From contig NZ_JABBGJ010000048.1 in NCBI RefSeq assembly GCF_012927345.1, positions 1-64,000 of the forward strand: a stretch of 64,000 bases of DNA. The letters run 5' to 3'. Below are positions 44,213 to 53,578 of the stretch, piece by piece. Every line of letters starts with the position of its first letter. Position 1 is the stretch's first letter. A program made the position numbers and the translations under genes. The notes under the pieces were generated by a model. The model ran no database searches, was not told where the DNA came from, and was given only the letters and a program-made list of their open reading frames with translations. The stretch comes from Paraburkholderia polaris. Lineage in GTDB: Bacteria; Pseudomonadota; Gammaproteobacteria; Burkholderiales; Burkholderiaceae.

Positions 44213-45330
44213 GCGAAGCGCCACCGGTTCAAAAACCGGCCACCCCGCCGCCCGCCGCGATTGCATCTCCGGCGCCCCCGCCGCCAGACAATCGACGCTG
44301 GCTGCTCCTTGGCCTGCTTGTGCTGATCGTCCTGCTGGCGATCGCTGCGTATTTCCTGGTGCCGGGCCTGTACGAGAAGCAGACGGACGACGCTTATGTC
44401 GACGCGCATCTGGTCTCCGTCATTCCCAAGGTGCCGGCTTATGTGCAGACCCTTCATGTCAACGACAACAGCAAGGTGACGGCCGGCGACCTCCTCGTCG
44501 AACTCGACCCGCGCGACTATGTCGTTCAGGTGGATCTGGCGCGCGCCAATGTCGCGGCGGCTGCTGGCAAGCTGGACGAGGCGCGCAATCAGGTCGCGGT
44601 GGCCGATGCCAACATCGGCCAGCAGCAGGCGGAGTTCGACGTTGCCAAAGCCAACGCAAAGCTTGCTGTCGCCAACCTGGCGCGGCTGCAATCCGTCTCC
44701 GATGTACGCGCCGTGTCGTCGGAACGCGTCGATGAGGGCAACGCGGCCGCTGACGGGACGCGGGCTTCCGCGACCGCCGCACAGGTCAAGATCGACGCGT
44801 CACAAGCGCAGGCGAAGCTTGCACGCGCCCAGGTGAAAACGGCAGAGGCTTCGGTCGCTCAGGCTCAAGCCATGCTCGCGCAGGCGACGCTCAACCTCTC
44901 GTACACGAAGATCTACGCAACCGAGTCCGGCAGCGTCGCCAACAAGAACGTCGAACAGGGTAACTTTGTGCAGCCTGGACAAACGCTATTGTCGATCGTC
45001 CCGGACAAGCTCTATGTGATCGCCAACTACAAGGAAACGCAATTGACCCACGTTAGACCCGGCCAGTCGGTCACGGTCTTCGTCGACGCGTTTCCGGACT
45101 TGCGCCTGCGCGGCCATGTCGACAGCATCCAGCGCGGGACCGGCTCGCACTTCGCGCTTCTGCCACCGGAGAACGCCACGGGCAATTTCGTGAAGGTGGT
45201 GCAGCGCGTGCCGGTGAAAATCGAATTCGACAACCCTGGCGAAGCACTTAAATTGCTCTCGCCAGGCATGTCGGTTGAAACGGAAATCTTCGTCAGGGAG
45301 CGCCCGGCATGGCTCGGCTTCGGGAACTAG
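44209..45330 (+). CDS. HlyD/EmrA-family membrane fusion protein
   Basis: A 373-residue periplasmic adaptor. A Pro-rich cytoplasmic N terminus, one membrane helix (WLLLGLLVLIVLLAIAAYFLV, about 25-45), a lipoyl half-motif (TDDAYVDAHLVSVIPKVPAYV), an Ala-rich coiled-coil hairpin (about 95-215) and the beta-barrel return GSVANKNVEQGNFVQPGQ. It bridges the MFS pump and outer-membrane channel. Its start overlaps a tiny ORF, its end overlaps the next gene by 22 bp, and GGAGG lies upstream. Confidence 0.93.
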   Translation: MSEAPPVQKPATPPPAAIASPAPPPPDNRRWLLLGLLVLIVLLAIAAYFLVPGLYEKQTDDAYVDAHLVSVIPKVPAYVQTLHVNDNSKVTAGDLLVELDPRDYVVQVDLARANVAAAAGKLDEARNQVAVADANIGQQQAEFDVAKANAKLAVANLARLQSVSDVRAVSSERVDEGNAAADGTRASATAAQVKIDASQAQAKLARAQVKTAEASVAQAQAMLAQATLNLSYTKIYATESGSVANKNVEQGNFVQPGQTLLSIVPDKLYVIANYKETQLTHVRPGQSVTVFVDAFPDLRLRGHVDSIQRGTGSHFALLPPENATGNFVKVVQRVPVKIEFDNPGEALKLLSPGMSVETEIFVRERPAWLGFGN

Positions 45331-46847
45331 CGGCAGCGCAGCCGGCGCGCCTCCCTCCTTGCCGGCGACGCCGTTTCACTTCTGCCGCCAGCCTTGGCGC
45401 TATCGTCGCGGCATGGGCGGGACTCCTCACAGGTTGTACCGTGGGACCCGACTACGTGCCGCCGAAGCCGGTCATGCCGGCGGGATTTACGGAACAATCC
45501 GGTTCGGCAACCCATGCGGTGAACGAAGTGCAAACGTCGACTGACGCCTGGTGGGAAGGCTTCGGTGACGCTACGCTTAACTCGCTCATGACCGACGCGC
45601 TGCGTTCCGCCCCAGACCTCGCCGCTGCCGAAGCACGTGTACGTGAAGCGCGGGCCTTGCGGGGCATCGCGGGCGCAGAGCAATACCCAACCGCCGACGC
45701 AGGCGCCCAATACGATCGGACCCACGGCAGCGCCAATGTGCCGGTCGGCGTGCCGCCCGGCGGCCTCGGTCCGGGCGCAAACGGCAATCTATGGCAGGCC
45801 GGCTTCGACGCTTCGTGGGAGATCGACGTATTCGGCGGCAAGCGGCGTGGCGTCGAGGCAGCCGATGCGTCGTATCAGGCCGCCGTGGCCGACCTTGGCG
45901 ACGTCGAGTTGATCTTGCTCGCGGAGGTTGCGCGCAACTACATCGAGTTGCGCGGCGTGCAGCGGCAACTCGCCGTCGCGCGCAGCAATTTGTCCATCCA
46001 GCAGGACTCGTTGTCGCTGACCCGGTCGCAGTTCGACGCGGGTCTCGCCTCGCGTCTCGATGTACTGCGTGCGCAGGCTCAAGTCTCCGATACTGAAGCC
46101 GCCATCCCGACATTCGAGGCGGACGAACGCGCGTCCATCTATCGCATTGGGGCGCTGGTCGGGCATCCACCGGAACAACTGCTGGCCCAGCTGGATACGC
46201 CGCAAGCGATTCCTTTGGCCGTGGCGGACGTGCCTGTCGGCCTGCCGTCCGACCTCCTGCGTCGCCGGCCGGATATCCGCGCAGCCGAACGCCGGATTGC
46301 GGCGGCGAACGCGCGTATCGGCGTCGCTCAGGCCGATCTCTATCCGCACTTCTCGCTGACTGGCGTTGCGGGCCTGGAGAGCCTGAACGCATCGACCTTT
46401 CTCACCGCGCCAAGCCGCTATTTCTCGATCGGTCCGAGTATCAACTGGCTCATCTTCGATGCGGGTAAGGTCCGCTTCGAAATGCGCGCCGAAGAGGTTC
46501 GGACCGATCAGGCCGCAGCCATCTACCAGCGGACGGTTCTGGGGGCTTTGCGCGATGTCGAAACTGCGCTCGTGTCGTATGCGCAGTCACAGGTGCGGCA
46601 TGAGCGGCTGGCTGCCGAGGTCACCGCCGACCGGGAGGCGGTGACTATCGCAACGCGGCTCTATCGGCAGGGGCTCAATGACTTCCTCTCCGTGCTGGAC
46701 GCCGAACGCTCGCTCTACGCCGCCGACGACAAACTGGCGCAAAGCGATCGCGATACGGCGCTTGCGCTCGTCGCGCTTTACAAAGCGCTGGGTGGCGGCT
46801 GGCAGGAGACAGCCGACGCCTCCCGTATCGCCGCGCAGCGTCCGTGA
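45309..46847 (+). CDS. OprM/NodT-type outer-membrane efflux lipoprotein
   Basis: A 512-residue channel protein. The lipobox LLTGC (Cys about 43) precedes TVGPDYVPPKP, the standard start of the family. Repeated alpha-helical barrel blocks include DASWEIDVFGGKRR, LLAEVARNYIELRGVQ, DLLRRRPDIRAAERRIAAANARIGVA and LYRQGLNDFLSVLDAERSL. It completes the tripartite pump; the overlap with the adaptor gene shows co-translation. Confidence 0.94.
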   Translation: MARLRELAAAQPARLPPCRRRRFTSAASLGAIVAAWAGLLTGCTVGPDYVPPKPVMPAGFTEQSGSATHAVNEVQTSTDAWWEGFGDATLNSLMTDALRSAPDLAAAEARVREARALRGIAGAEQYPTADAGAQYDRTHGSANVPVGVPPGGLGPGANGNLWQAGFDASWEIDVFGGKRRGVEAADASYQAAVADLGDVELILLAEVARNYIELRGVQRQLAVARSNLSIQQDSLSLTRSQFDAGLASRLDVLRAQAQVSDTEAAIPTFEADERASIYRIGALVGHPPEQLLAQLDTPQAIPLAVADVPVGLPSDLLRRRPDIRAAERRIAAANARIGVAQADLYPHFSLTGVAGLESLNASTFLTAPSRYFSIGPSINWLIFDAGKVRFEMRAEEVRTDQAAAIYQRTVLGALRDVETALVSYAQSQVRHERLAAEVTADREAVTIATRLYRQGLNDFLSVLDAERSLYAADDKLAQSDRDTALALVALYKALGGGWQETADASRIAAQRP

Positions 46848-46993
46848 TGCAGGCATGCATAGAACGTACGGAGCGTTAAACCGACACGCTTCAGATCAAG
46901 CGGAGCGGAAAATCAGGCATGTCACTGCGTTTCTTTTGCGCACAATCGGACCGCGCATGGCGGCAAGTAGGCTCGACGAGTGCCCGCCCCGCT

Positions 46994-47782
46994 TTAGCGT
47001 GCATAGCGAAGCAGGAAATCTCGTAACGGCGGATTCACAATATCGGCGTGCGTCAAATTTGGCGTGTGTCCCGCGCGGTCGACCAGAACAAGATCCTTGC
47101 AGTTCGGCAACCGGGCGGCGAGCGCCTCTGCGCAGTCGGGGGTGATGGCTGCGTCGTCGCGCCCATGGAACACGATCGACGTGTGCGTAATCTCGGCAAG
47201 GCGCGGCGTGATGTCGTCCCTCGAGACCAGGGCGTTGACCGGATGTTCGAAGTGATCCGCGCCGGCGTTCAACCATTTCCCGATCCATGCCGATGCCGCG
47301 TACTCGGGACCGAACAGAAACGCTGACAGATTCTGCGCGACATTTTTCGCGCCGTTACGTGCCCACTCCGCTTTCAGCTCCTCGAAAGACTGTCGGACCG
47401 CTTCGGAGTCGACATCGCTTCTTGTCGATATCAGGGCGATCGCCCGAAAGCGGTCTGGCTCCAGCAATGCCGCACGCATCGATATAAACCCACCTTGAGA
47501 CATGCCGACAAGCGATGCCGAGGCAACCTCAAGATGATCGAGCAAGGCAATCAGGTCCCTCGCGGAGTCCCAGTAGCTAAAGGCTCGGGTCGTGGCTCCG
47601 GTTGCACCGAAACCTCGCTGGTCCCATACGACACAACGGAACTCATTGCGGAGTTCCACAATGTTCGGCTGGAACATGTCGCCGTCCATCAGGAAGCCAT
47701 GACTGAAGACAACGACAGGCGCCCCGGAAGGACCGAATTCATCGTATGCGAAGCGTATCCCTTCTCGTTCAAAAAACGGCAT
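46994..47782 (-). CDS. Alpha/beta-fold hydrolase
   Basis: A 262-residue hydrolase of the enol-lactonase/esterase type (MPFFEREGIRFAYDEFG; VFSHGFLMDG oxyanion loop; VVWDQRGFG; nucleophile GMSQGG; acid FHGRDDAAI; His RAGHTPN). The ATG at 47782 has AGGGA upstream and matches the usual start; the frame extends 36 bases further. It is convergent with the efflux operon. It may hydrolyse a lactone or ester from the aromatic pathways; substrate unassigned. Confidence 0.88.
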   Translation of the reverse strand: MPFFEREGIRFAYDEFGPSGAPVVVFSHGFLMDGDMFQPNIVELRNEFRCVVWDQRGFGATGATTRAFSYWDSARDLIALLDHLEVASASLVGMSQGGFISMRAALLEPDRFRAIALISTRSDVDSEAVRQSFEELKAEWARNGAKNVAQNLSAFLFGPEYAASAWIGKWLNAGADHFEHPVNALVSRDDITPRLAEITHTSIVFHGRDDAAITPDCAEALAARLPNCKDLVLVDRAGHTPNLTHADIVNPPLRDFLLRYAR

Positions 47783-48074
47783 GTCTATCCCTGCTTTCGA
47801 ATAACACGGTGGATTCAATATAAGCTGACCTCCGCTGGAACACCTGACCGAAAGAGCCGATTGCTTGCCAAAGCGTCCGGAATTTCCAAAACCTCACCAC
47901 ATGTCAGAGCACGTTTCTACCGATTGACTGCATTCCTTACTTTTGATTAAGTTAGGTCTGCGCGAGTTGTCGATCGACTGGCTTGCCGCAAGATCGCGCC
48001 GCTTACGGAAGCGTCTTTTTTTGTATTTATGGAACCCGGCAAAGCGTAATGCACGCCTCGTTCCACGTGGAGAA

Positions 48075-48944
48075 ATGTTGGGTATGACAACAGTACCAAT
48101 TGATGGAGACAAGCCCGTCTGGATTCTGCAAGGAAGTTTCGGGCGAGCAACGGTGAACTTTATTAGCCGTCCGCTTGTCGCTCACGCTCACTCCCAATAC
48201 CAGTTCCTTTTCAAGCTTGGCGGAAGCAACTGCAATTTCCGCGTCGGCACAGAAGATTGCACGCTTACCGCGGAGCGGGCTCTCTGTCTGAATCCTTGGG
48301 TCGAACACTCGAAAAGCAGCAGCGACGACGAGCCTTCCCTGATCCTTTCCCTCGTCATCGAAGCACCGTGGCTGCGTCAGCAATTGAAACTCGCGGAAAG
48401 CGGCACCGCGAGCATCTTCCCGATGGCTGAGGTCGTTGTCACGCCGGACGTGCGGCACCACGTGGATCGTATCGCCGCGGCGATCACCAACCACCTGGTC
48501 GCCCACGACGACAGTTGCATGCCCATTCTTGCTGATCTGGTAACCGCACTCGGTCGGGATTTTGCCGATCCCGCGTTGACAGCCGGCATCATTTCGTCAG
48601 GCAGACCGATCGATTTTCGCATCCGCAAAGCGGTGGATTTCATCAAGCACGCGTCGATCGCGAATCCCACCGTCGCCCAGGTGGCTGCTCAAGTCGGCCT
48701 GTCCAGGTCGAGATTCTTTCAGCAATTCCGACTATGCATGGGCATTTCACCGCAGCACTATATCGATTGGGTCCGCATGTCGCATGCGATCCAGTTGCTT
48801 GGAGCCAGCGATAAACCGCTTTCTGAAGTGGCCGACGAGTTGGGGTTTGAGGAACATAGCCACTTCACACGTTTCTTCGCCCAACACATGGGTGTGCCAC
48901 CCAGTGAGTTTCGCCGGCATTCGGTGAGGCTGGACAATCATTGA
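48075..48944 (+). CDS. AraC-family transcriptional regulator
   Basis: A regulator of about 289 aa. The N-terminal cupin-like sensor (VAHAHSQYQFLFKLGG, LCLNPWVEHS) is followed by the double helix-turn-helix (PTVAQVAAQVGLSRSRFFQQF; PLSEVADELGFEEHSHFTRFF; GVPPSEFRR). ATG 48075 has GTGGAGA upstream; a frame extends back to a TTG at 47943, but that extension looks non-homologous. It lies convergent with the FAH-hydrolase operon and divergent from the alpha/beta hydrolase, which it may control. Confidence 0.9.
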   Translation: MLGMTTVPIDGDKPVWILQGSFGRATVNFISRPLVAHAHSQYQFLFKLGGSNCNFRVGTEDCTLTAERALCLNPWVEHSKSSSDDEPSLILSLVIEAPWLRQQLKLAESGTASIFPMAEVVVTPDVRHHVDRIAAAITNHLVAHDDSCMPILADLVTALGRDFADPALTAGIISSGRPIDFRIRKAVDFIKHASIANPTVAQVAAQVGLSRSRFFQQFRLCMGISPQHYIDWVRMSHAIQLLGASDKPLSEVADELGFEEHSHFTRFFAQHMGVPPSEFRRHSVRLDNH

Positions 48945-48951
48945 GGCTTGC

Positions 48952-48986
48952 GGTGGTGTGGAGTCCAGAAGGATCTCCACGCCACC
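48952..48986. terminator. Shared terminator hairpin between convergent genes
   Basis: GGTGGTGTGGAG and CTCCACGCCACC pair over 12 positions (one G-T) around an 11-base loop, between the AraC gene stop and the end of the FAH-hydrolase gene. It probably serves both transcripts. Confidence 0.65.
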
Positions 48987-49013
48987 TGAAAGCCAAATTC
49001 GCTAAAACTGGAA

Positions 49014-49973
49014 TCAGGCTGCGGACTTCTGCGTCGCGTGACCACTCTCGCTGATGGACGCATCAGCAGCTACCGGATTGCCAAGGACACCCAGTCCATC
49101 GATCTCGACCTCGACCCAGTCTCCCGGCCGCATATGAACCAGGCCCGGCGTGGGAAAGGGACCGTATTGACGCGAGAGATCGCGGCCCTCGACATCATCC
49201 GGCTGGGGCTTCAATGCGCCAGGCGTTCCCATCGCAATCAGGTCGCCAGGCCGCAAGCGATAGCCTTGACTCAGATAGCTGATCACTTGCGCAACGCTCA
49301 ACAGCATATCGTCGAGAGGTGCGTGTTGACGAACGATGCCGTTGATCCGAGTTGTGACAGTGTGCTTTGCAGGATCGCCAAACTCGTCGGCGGTCATCAA
49401 CCACGGCCCATAGGACCCGGACGCTTCGAAATTCTTGCCGAGGCCGAATTGACGATTGTGCATCTGGAACTCGCGAACCGATCCTTCGTTGAGGCAGGTA
49501 TAACCCGCCACATGCTCCAGCGCTCGCCCCACCGGGATAAAACGCCCGGGCGTGCCGATGATGACACCCAGTTCGCCCTCGTAATCGAACGCGCGTGCAA
49601 CGGATTCCGGCGGCGCCAGAATCGGCTCGCCGGCGCCGACATAAGACGCAGCCGTGCGCATGAAAAGGTGGGGAAATTCCATCGACGTTTGAAGTCCCGT
49701 CTCCGCGATATGGCTCTTGAAGTTCAACGCCAGTGCCCACATCGCGTTCGGGCGGTCCAGGAAGGGCTTAAGTGTGACGTCAGCGAGCGCGCGATCGCCC
49801 TGCCGCCCTTCTGCCGCTAGCCGCAGCCGCGTCAGCCCATCCTCCAGCTCCAGAATTGAAATGAGGCTGGATGGAAGGTCCGGGGCGATATCGGAGACAG
49901 CAACGAAGTGCGTTGGGCTGGTGACGATCCCGAGTGCGACGCGGCCGCTGTCGGCGTAAGCAATAATCTTCAT
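49014..49973 (-). CDS. Fumarylacetoacetate hydrolase family protein
   Basis: A 319-residue enzyme of the FAH superfamily, which cleaves or decarboxylates acylpyruvate- or oxo-acid intermediates of aromatic ring breakdown. Blocks: MWALALNFKSHIAETG, AFDYEGELGVIIGTPGRFIP (metal-binding acids), GYTCLNEGSVREFQ, FEASGSYGPWLMTADE and PGDLIAMGTPGAL. The more common ND after YT reads NE here, a conservative change. It is the last gene of the operon that begins with the GlcG-like gene. Confidence 0.9.
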   Translation of the reverse strand: MKIIAYADSGRVALGIVTSPTHFVAVSDIAPDLPSSLISILELEDGLTRLRLAAEGRQGDRALADVTLKPFLDRPNAMWALALNFKSHIAETGLQTSMEFPHLFMRTAASYVGAGEPILAPPESVARAFDYEGELGVIIGTPGRFIPVGRALEHVAGYTCLNEGSVREFQMHNRQFGLGKNFEASGSYGPWLMTADEFGDPAKHTVTTRINGIVRQHAPLDDMLLSVAQVISYLSQGYRLRPGDLIAMGTPGALKPQPDDVEGRDLSRQYGPFPTPGLVHMRPGDWVEVEIDGLGVLGNPVAADASISESGHATQKSAA

Positions 49974-49997
49974 GATTGAGAATGTCTTTGCGTTGGA

Positions 49998-51278
49998 TTA
50001 AAAGGCTGGATCGGGAAGTTTCTGAACCGCTCTACGACCGATCAACGATAAGGCGGCGAGCGCAAGGATCGCGGCGCCGGCGGGCACAACGGAGGTGAGG
50101 ACGATATTGCGTACCGGCCAACCGAGCGACAGCAAGCCCCCTCCAATCGCCGGCCCCACGAAGGAACCGACTCGCCCGATCGCATGCCCCCAGCCAACCC
50201 CGGTCGCGCGGATCTCCGGCGGATAGAAAGCGACTGCGAGCGCCGTCTGGCCCATGATGCCGTTGACCAGACCGGCCCCGATCACGCCGATGAGCAGCAA
50301 CACGATGCCTGGCGTCACCGCCACCTGGCTAAGGCCGGTAATGCTAAGTATCACCAGCAACAATCCCAGAACCAGAGCCGATTTCACCTTGAGCCTGCCA
50401 GCAAGCGTCATCATGGCGACCGCCCCGGTCATCAGGATGTTGCCGCTCAGACCGCCGATACTGAAGGCCGCCATGCCGACCGAAGCATGGTCCGCTGAGA
50501 AACCGAAATCCACCAGCAGCGTCGGCACCCAGAACAGCAGTGCATAGACGTCCATGAAGATCAGGAATGAAAACAGCCACAGCAGGCACGTGTAGGCGCC
50601 CAGACCATTTTCGAACAGCGCCTTGAGCGGGTTTGACACACGCACGGCTGCGACATCGGTTACGACCGGGCTGCGCGCCGCGAGGATGCGAAAAAACGCG
50701 GGAACCAGCAGGAAAGGAAGGACACCGCCAGTCACGAAGATAGATTGCCAGCCGAAGTGACCCATCAGAGGGCCACCGGCCACGCCGCCCGTGACTGCGC
50801 CCACGGACATGCCGGTCGTAATGAGCAAGGACGCTGCCACCTTATGCTTCGCGCCAATGATGCCGGCCGCCGCCGTAATGGCGATCGGCAACGCCGCGCC
50901 CAGACCGATGGCCGCCGCGAGGCGCATGACGGACAAACTGGCGATATTGTTCGCATAGGTGGTCAGCAGCGTGCTACCGGCGAATAGCACAACGCTGGCG
51001 ACACCAATGGAACGGTGCCCGAAACGTTGAGCGAGCGGTCCGGAAACCATGAAACCGATCGCCGCGCCAATGTTCGTCGCCACAAAAACGGTAGTGAAGA
51101 GCGCCGGCGCCAGGTGCCATTCATGAGCGAGCTTTGGCACGACAAACGAGATCGACGTGGTGTTGAATCCGTCCAGAACGATCACCAGGAAACACACCAA
51201 CAGGGCCAGCAGAGGCCCTGCCCGGCGTGTTTTCGCCAGCCCGCCTTCTATCGACGGTTTCGGGTCTTTCGCATTCAT
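49998..51278 (-). CDS. MFS transporter of the aromatic acid:H+ symporter type
   Basis: A 426-residue, 12-helix importer like PcaK, BenK or MhbT. The helix-1 motif LDGFNTTSISFVVPKLAHEW includes the D-G aromatic acid symporter signature; also GPLAQRFGHRSIG and GWGHAIGRVGSFVGPAIGG. The ATG at 51278 is chosen since AAGGAG lies 7-8 bases upstream. It probably imports the aromatic or heterocyclic acid consumed by this cluster. Confidence 0.92.
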   Translation of the reverse strand: MNAKDPKPSIEGGLAKTRRAGPLLALLVCFLVIVLDGFNTTSISFVVPKLAHEWHLAPALFTTVFVATNIGAAIGFMVSGPLAQRFGHRSIGVASVVLFAGSTLLTTYANNIASLSVMRLAAAIGLGAALPIAITAAAGIIGAKHKVAASLLITTGMSVGAVTGGVAGGPLMGHFGWQSIFVTGGVLPFLLVPAFFRILAARSPVVTDVAAVRVSNPLKALFENGLGAYTCLLWLFSFLIFMDVYALLFWVPTLLVDFGFSADHASVGMAAFSIGGLSGNILMTGAVAMMTLAGRLKVKSALVLGLLLVILSITGLSQVAVTPGIVLLLIGVIGAGLVNGIMGQTALAVAFYPPEIRATGVGWGHAIGRVGSFVGPAIGGGLLSLGWPVRNIVLTSVVPAGAAILALAALSLIGRRAVQKLPDPAF

Positions 51279-51379
51279 CGAATCATCTCCTTGCAATACA
51301 TGCACGGGCACGCGCCCCGGCTGAAATGCTGTAGTCAGGCATGAGCAAACGCCTGTCGAACTGACGCACGCCCATGGGC

Positions 51380-52582
51380 TCAGGTCCGTATAGACGTTGT
51401 GATGCGCGCTTGCAGCGCTGGGGAAAAAATGCGCTTGGGAAGCATGCAGTGAATACCCTTGGGCGGGATGGTCGAGTAGACCGTTCCGGTTTGATTGGCG
51501 TATTGCGTCACACGGAAACTACCTGCGACGCTAAAGATTCCGTAGCAATCTTCCGGTGCAATGCCGGTGGCAGTAGACAGCCAACTGATCATCTGGCGCA
51601 GGCAGGCCACGAGTGAGTTCTCGAGGGAGTCGGAAAACCCGAAGCCGATCCAGTGCTCAGGCGTCTCCGCCATCGGCACGTTCAGTGCGGCGCCCTTGTG
51701 GAGGATGTACTGGATGCGCATCTCTTCAAAGGCCGTCTCAATCGAGGTCTGATCGACGTTGCCTTCACCCGATGCCCCCATGGAGCCGCCCGTCCACACC
51801 CTCGCACCGCTCACCTGGACAGGCAGGAAGATCGACGTATCGACACCCAGCACGGCACAGTCGAGATTGCCGCCATAATTGCCGGCCAGATTCGCGCTGA
51901 CAGGTTTGTCGCCGGTTGGCTGCGCGGCGATATATGCCTGAAATGGCTTCAGCGGAATATTGACGCCCGGCACATACGCGGCGGCAGTCCTGTCCTTGTC
52001 GAATTTCAGATATCGCAGGTAAGGCTTGAAATCGTGCGGCAATGCGCCGACGCCAGAAGGCGCGGAGTTCCAACCCCAATCGATCGGCCGCATCTTCAAC
52101 ATACGGCATTCGACCAGATCGCCCGCTTCGGCACCGATGATCGAAACGGGCCCGATCAGTGAGAAGGGACCGTTGGGGTACTTCTTGCGGATCGGCTCGC
52201 GCTCCTTGAAGGTCAACCCATACGTTGCCTCATTGCCCCAATTGGTCCACGTGCCGTCATACCAGACGGTATCGCCCGACTTGATCGTGACCGCCGTCGG
52301 CGCGCTGGGCTCGATCTGCCCGACCTTCACCGTCTCCAGTGACGGCACCAGTTTGACGGTCTGACCTTCGCGCGAGGCTGCCGCAACAGCCGCCCCTTGC
52401 GACGTGCTGCCCTGCGCGCGAACTGCTCCCGACAAACCTAAAGCGCCCGCGGCAAACGCGCCGAAACCCAACTTCAGGATCGATCGGCGGCAAGCGTCGG
52501 TGGCGTCACGGGTCGAGGCATGCCGGTCGTCCGCGGCGCTCGTCACGCCCACCGCATCGCGTTGTTCTGTTTCGCGTTTCAT
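51380..52582 (-). CDS. Tat-exported acetamidase/formamidase family protein
   Basis: A 400-residue protein: an unusually long polar head, twin-arginine signal RRSILKLGFGAFAAGALGLSGAVRAQ (about 32-57), then the FmdA/AmdA fold (SGDTVWYDGTWTNWGNEAT, GPVSIIGAEAGDLVE, GGNLDCAVLGVDTSIFLPV, FTV-like core and GIHCMLPK). Cytoplasmic members hydrolyse formamide or acetamide; a periplasmic version is less usual and may act on an imported amide or have a binding role. It lies between the GlcG-like gene and the transporter in one transcript. Confidence 0.85.
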   Translation of the reverse strand: MKRETEQRDAVGVTSAADDRHASTRDATDACRRSILKLGFGAFAAGALGLSGAVRAQGSTSQGAAVAAASREGQTVKLVPSLETVKVGQIEPSAPTAVTIKSGDTVWYDGTWTNWGNEATYGLTFKEREPIRKKYPNGPFSLIGPVSIIGAEAGDLVECRMLKMRPIDWGWNSAPSGVGALPHDFKPYLRYLKFDKDRTAAAYVPGVNIPLKPFQAYIAAQPTGDKPVSANLAGNYGGNLDCAVLGVDTSIFLPVQVSGARVWTGGSMGASGEGNVDQTSIETAFEEMRIQYILHKGAALNVPMAETPEHWIGFGFSDSLENSLVACLRQMISWLSTATGIAPEDCYGIFSVAGSFRVTQYANQTGTVYSTIPPKGIHCMLPKRIFSPALQARITTSIRT

Positions 52583-52621
52583 GAAAATCTTCCCAATGTT
52601 TTTTCAATAAGACACGACGTG

Positions 52622-53185
52622 TCATCGCACAGTCGTTGCACCGATTGCTTCGATTGCACCCTTGACCACCTGGTCATCGATCTCCGAGGGTGCGCCGCTT
52701 GCGCCAACGGCACCTAACAGATGCCCATCGACAAAGACAGGAAACACACCCCGCGCCGGCAGAAACGGGGCGAAATACCCGGCACCCGAAACATTGCTGT
52801 ACTCCGAAGGATCATCCTTGAAGCGCTGCTCCAGCGTGGCGCCGGACTGGCCACCGAGCGCAACGGAGGCGAAGGCTTTGCCGCGGGCGAAATCAACGCT
52901 CGCAAAGGGTGCGCCGTCCATGCGTACTGCCATGATGAGGTGGCCTCCCGGGTCGAGTACGGCGAAACTCATCGCAAGATGGCGGCTCTGCGCGGTTGCT
53001 GTTGCGATCTCAACAAGCTTCATTGCCTGCTTGATGCTCAGCGAATAGTTTGTAATCGGGTCCGCTGTTTGCTGCGCCTGAGTGACGTCAGCGGCACAAA
53101 CTTCACTCTGAAAAGCGAGGCATGCCGAACAGAGTAATGCGGCCAATAGAGCCCTGATTGACGGGTCGGGACAACAGAATTTCAA
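52622..53185 (-). CDS. Exported GlcG/HbpS-family heme-binding-like protein
   Basis: A 187-residue protein with signal peptide (LLAALLCSACLAFQSEVCAA) and a GlcG/HbpS domain: SIKQAMKLVEIATATAQ, AVLDPGGHLIMAVRMDGAPFASVDFARGKA, FLPARGVFPVFVDGHLLGAVGASGAPSEIDDQ. Members bind heme or small molecules and often accompany aromatic or glycolate catabolic genes. It is the first gene of the left-hand operon, 271 bp from the LacI-type operator. Function beyond the family is unknown. Confidence 0.88.
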   Translation of the reverse strand: MKFCCPDPSIRALLAALLCSACLAFQSEVCAADVTQAQQTADPITNYSLSIKQAMKLVEIATATAQSRHLAMSFAVLDPGGHLIMAVRMDGAPFASVDFARGKAFASVALGGQSGATLEQRFKDDPSEYSNVSGAGYFAPFLPARGVFPVFVDGHLLGAVGASGAPSEIDDQVVKGAIEAIGATTVR

Positions 53186-53455
53186 GCTGGTCTCCTCTTT
53201 ATGACACCTCGAGCACCGCTCGATGGATGAAGCTTAGGTTGGGGGAAGAAACTCCCGGTAACCAGAAAGGTCACGCGCTTACCAACAAGTCCGATAATTT
53301 TCGATCGGTCTGATCGCTGAGGGCGATTGCCCCCAGCGTCACGCAAAAGTTGAGCGCCCTGGTGACCTGATCCGGGCGCCGGCACAACTGCTTTTGATGC
53401 GGGTGCCTTGCGCTGCGAGTCCTTCCAGGAAGCGCATTCAAATCCACGCACAATT
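53186..53455. other. Intergenic region of the divergent regulator and GlcG genes
   Basis: No gene recognised. It holds the promoter of the GlcG-to-FAH operon; a weak AGGAG lies before the GlcG start. No second operator was found by eye between 53186 and 53455. Confidence 0.4.
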
Positions 53456-53473
53456 TATGCAATCGTTTGCATA
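53456..53473. promoter_or_regulatory. LacI-type operator at the regulator promoter
   Basis: TATGCAATCGTTTGCATA is a near-perfect inverted repeat (8 of 9 pairs, central CG-type LacI symmetry). Its 14-bp core TGCAATCGTTTGCA (53458-53471) is repeated exactly upstream of the dioxygenase gene. It lies 106 bp upstream of the regulator start, fitting autoregulation and control of the divergent operon. Confidence 0.75.
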
Positions 53474-53578
53474 TACTAGCCCGAAAGAGATCGTTGTCAA
53501 TTCGTGTGCGACGCTCAGCGCATAGGGTTTGTACCTGCAACGTTGAAGGCAACCCTTTGCACCTATACAATTACTTCC

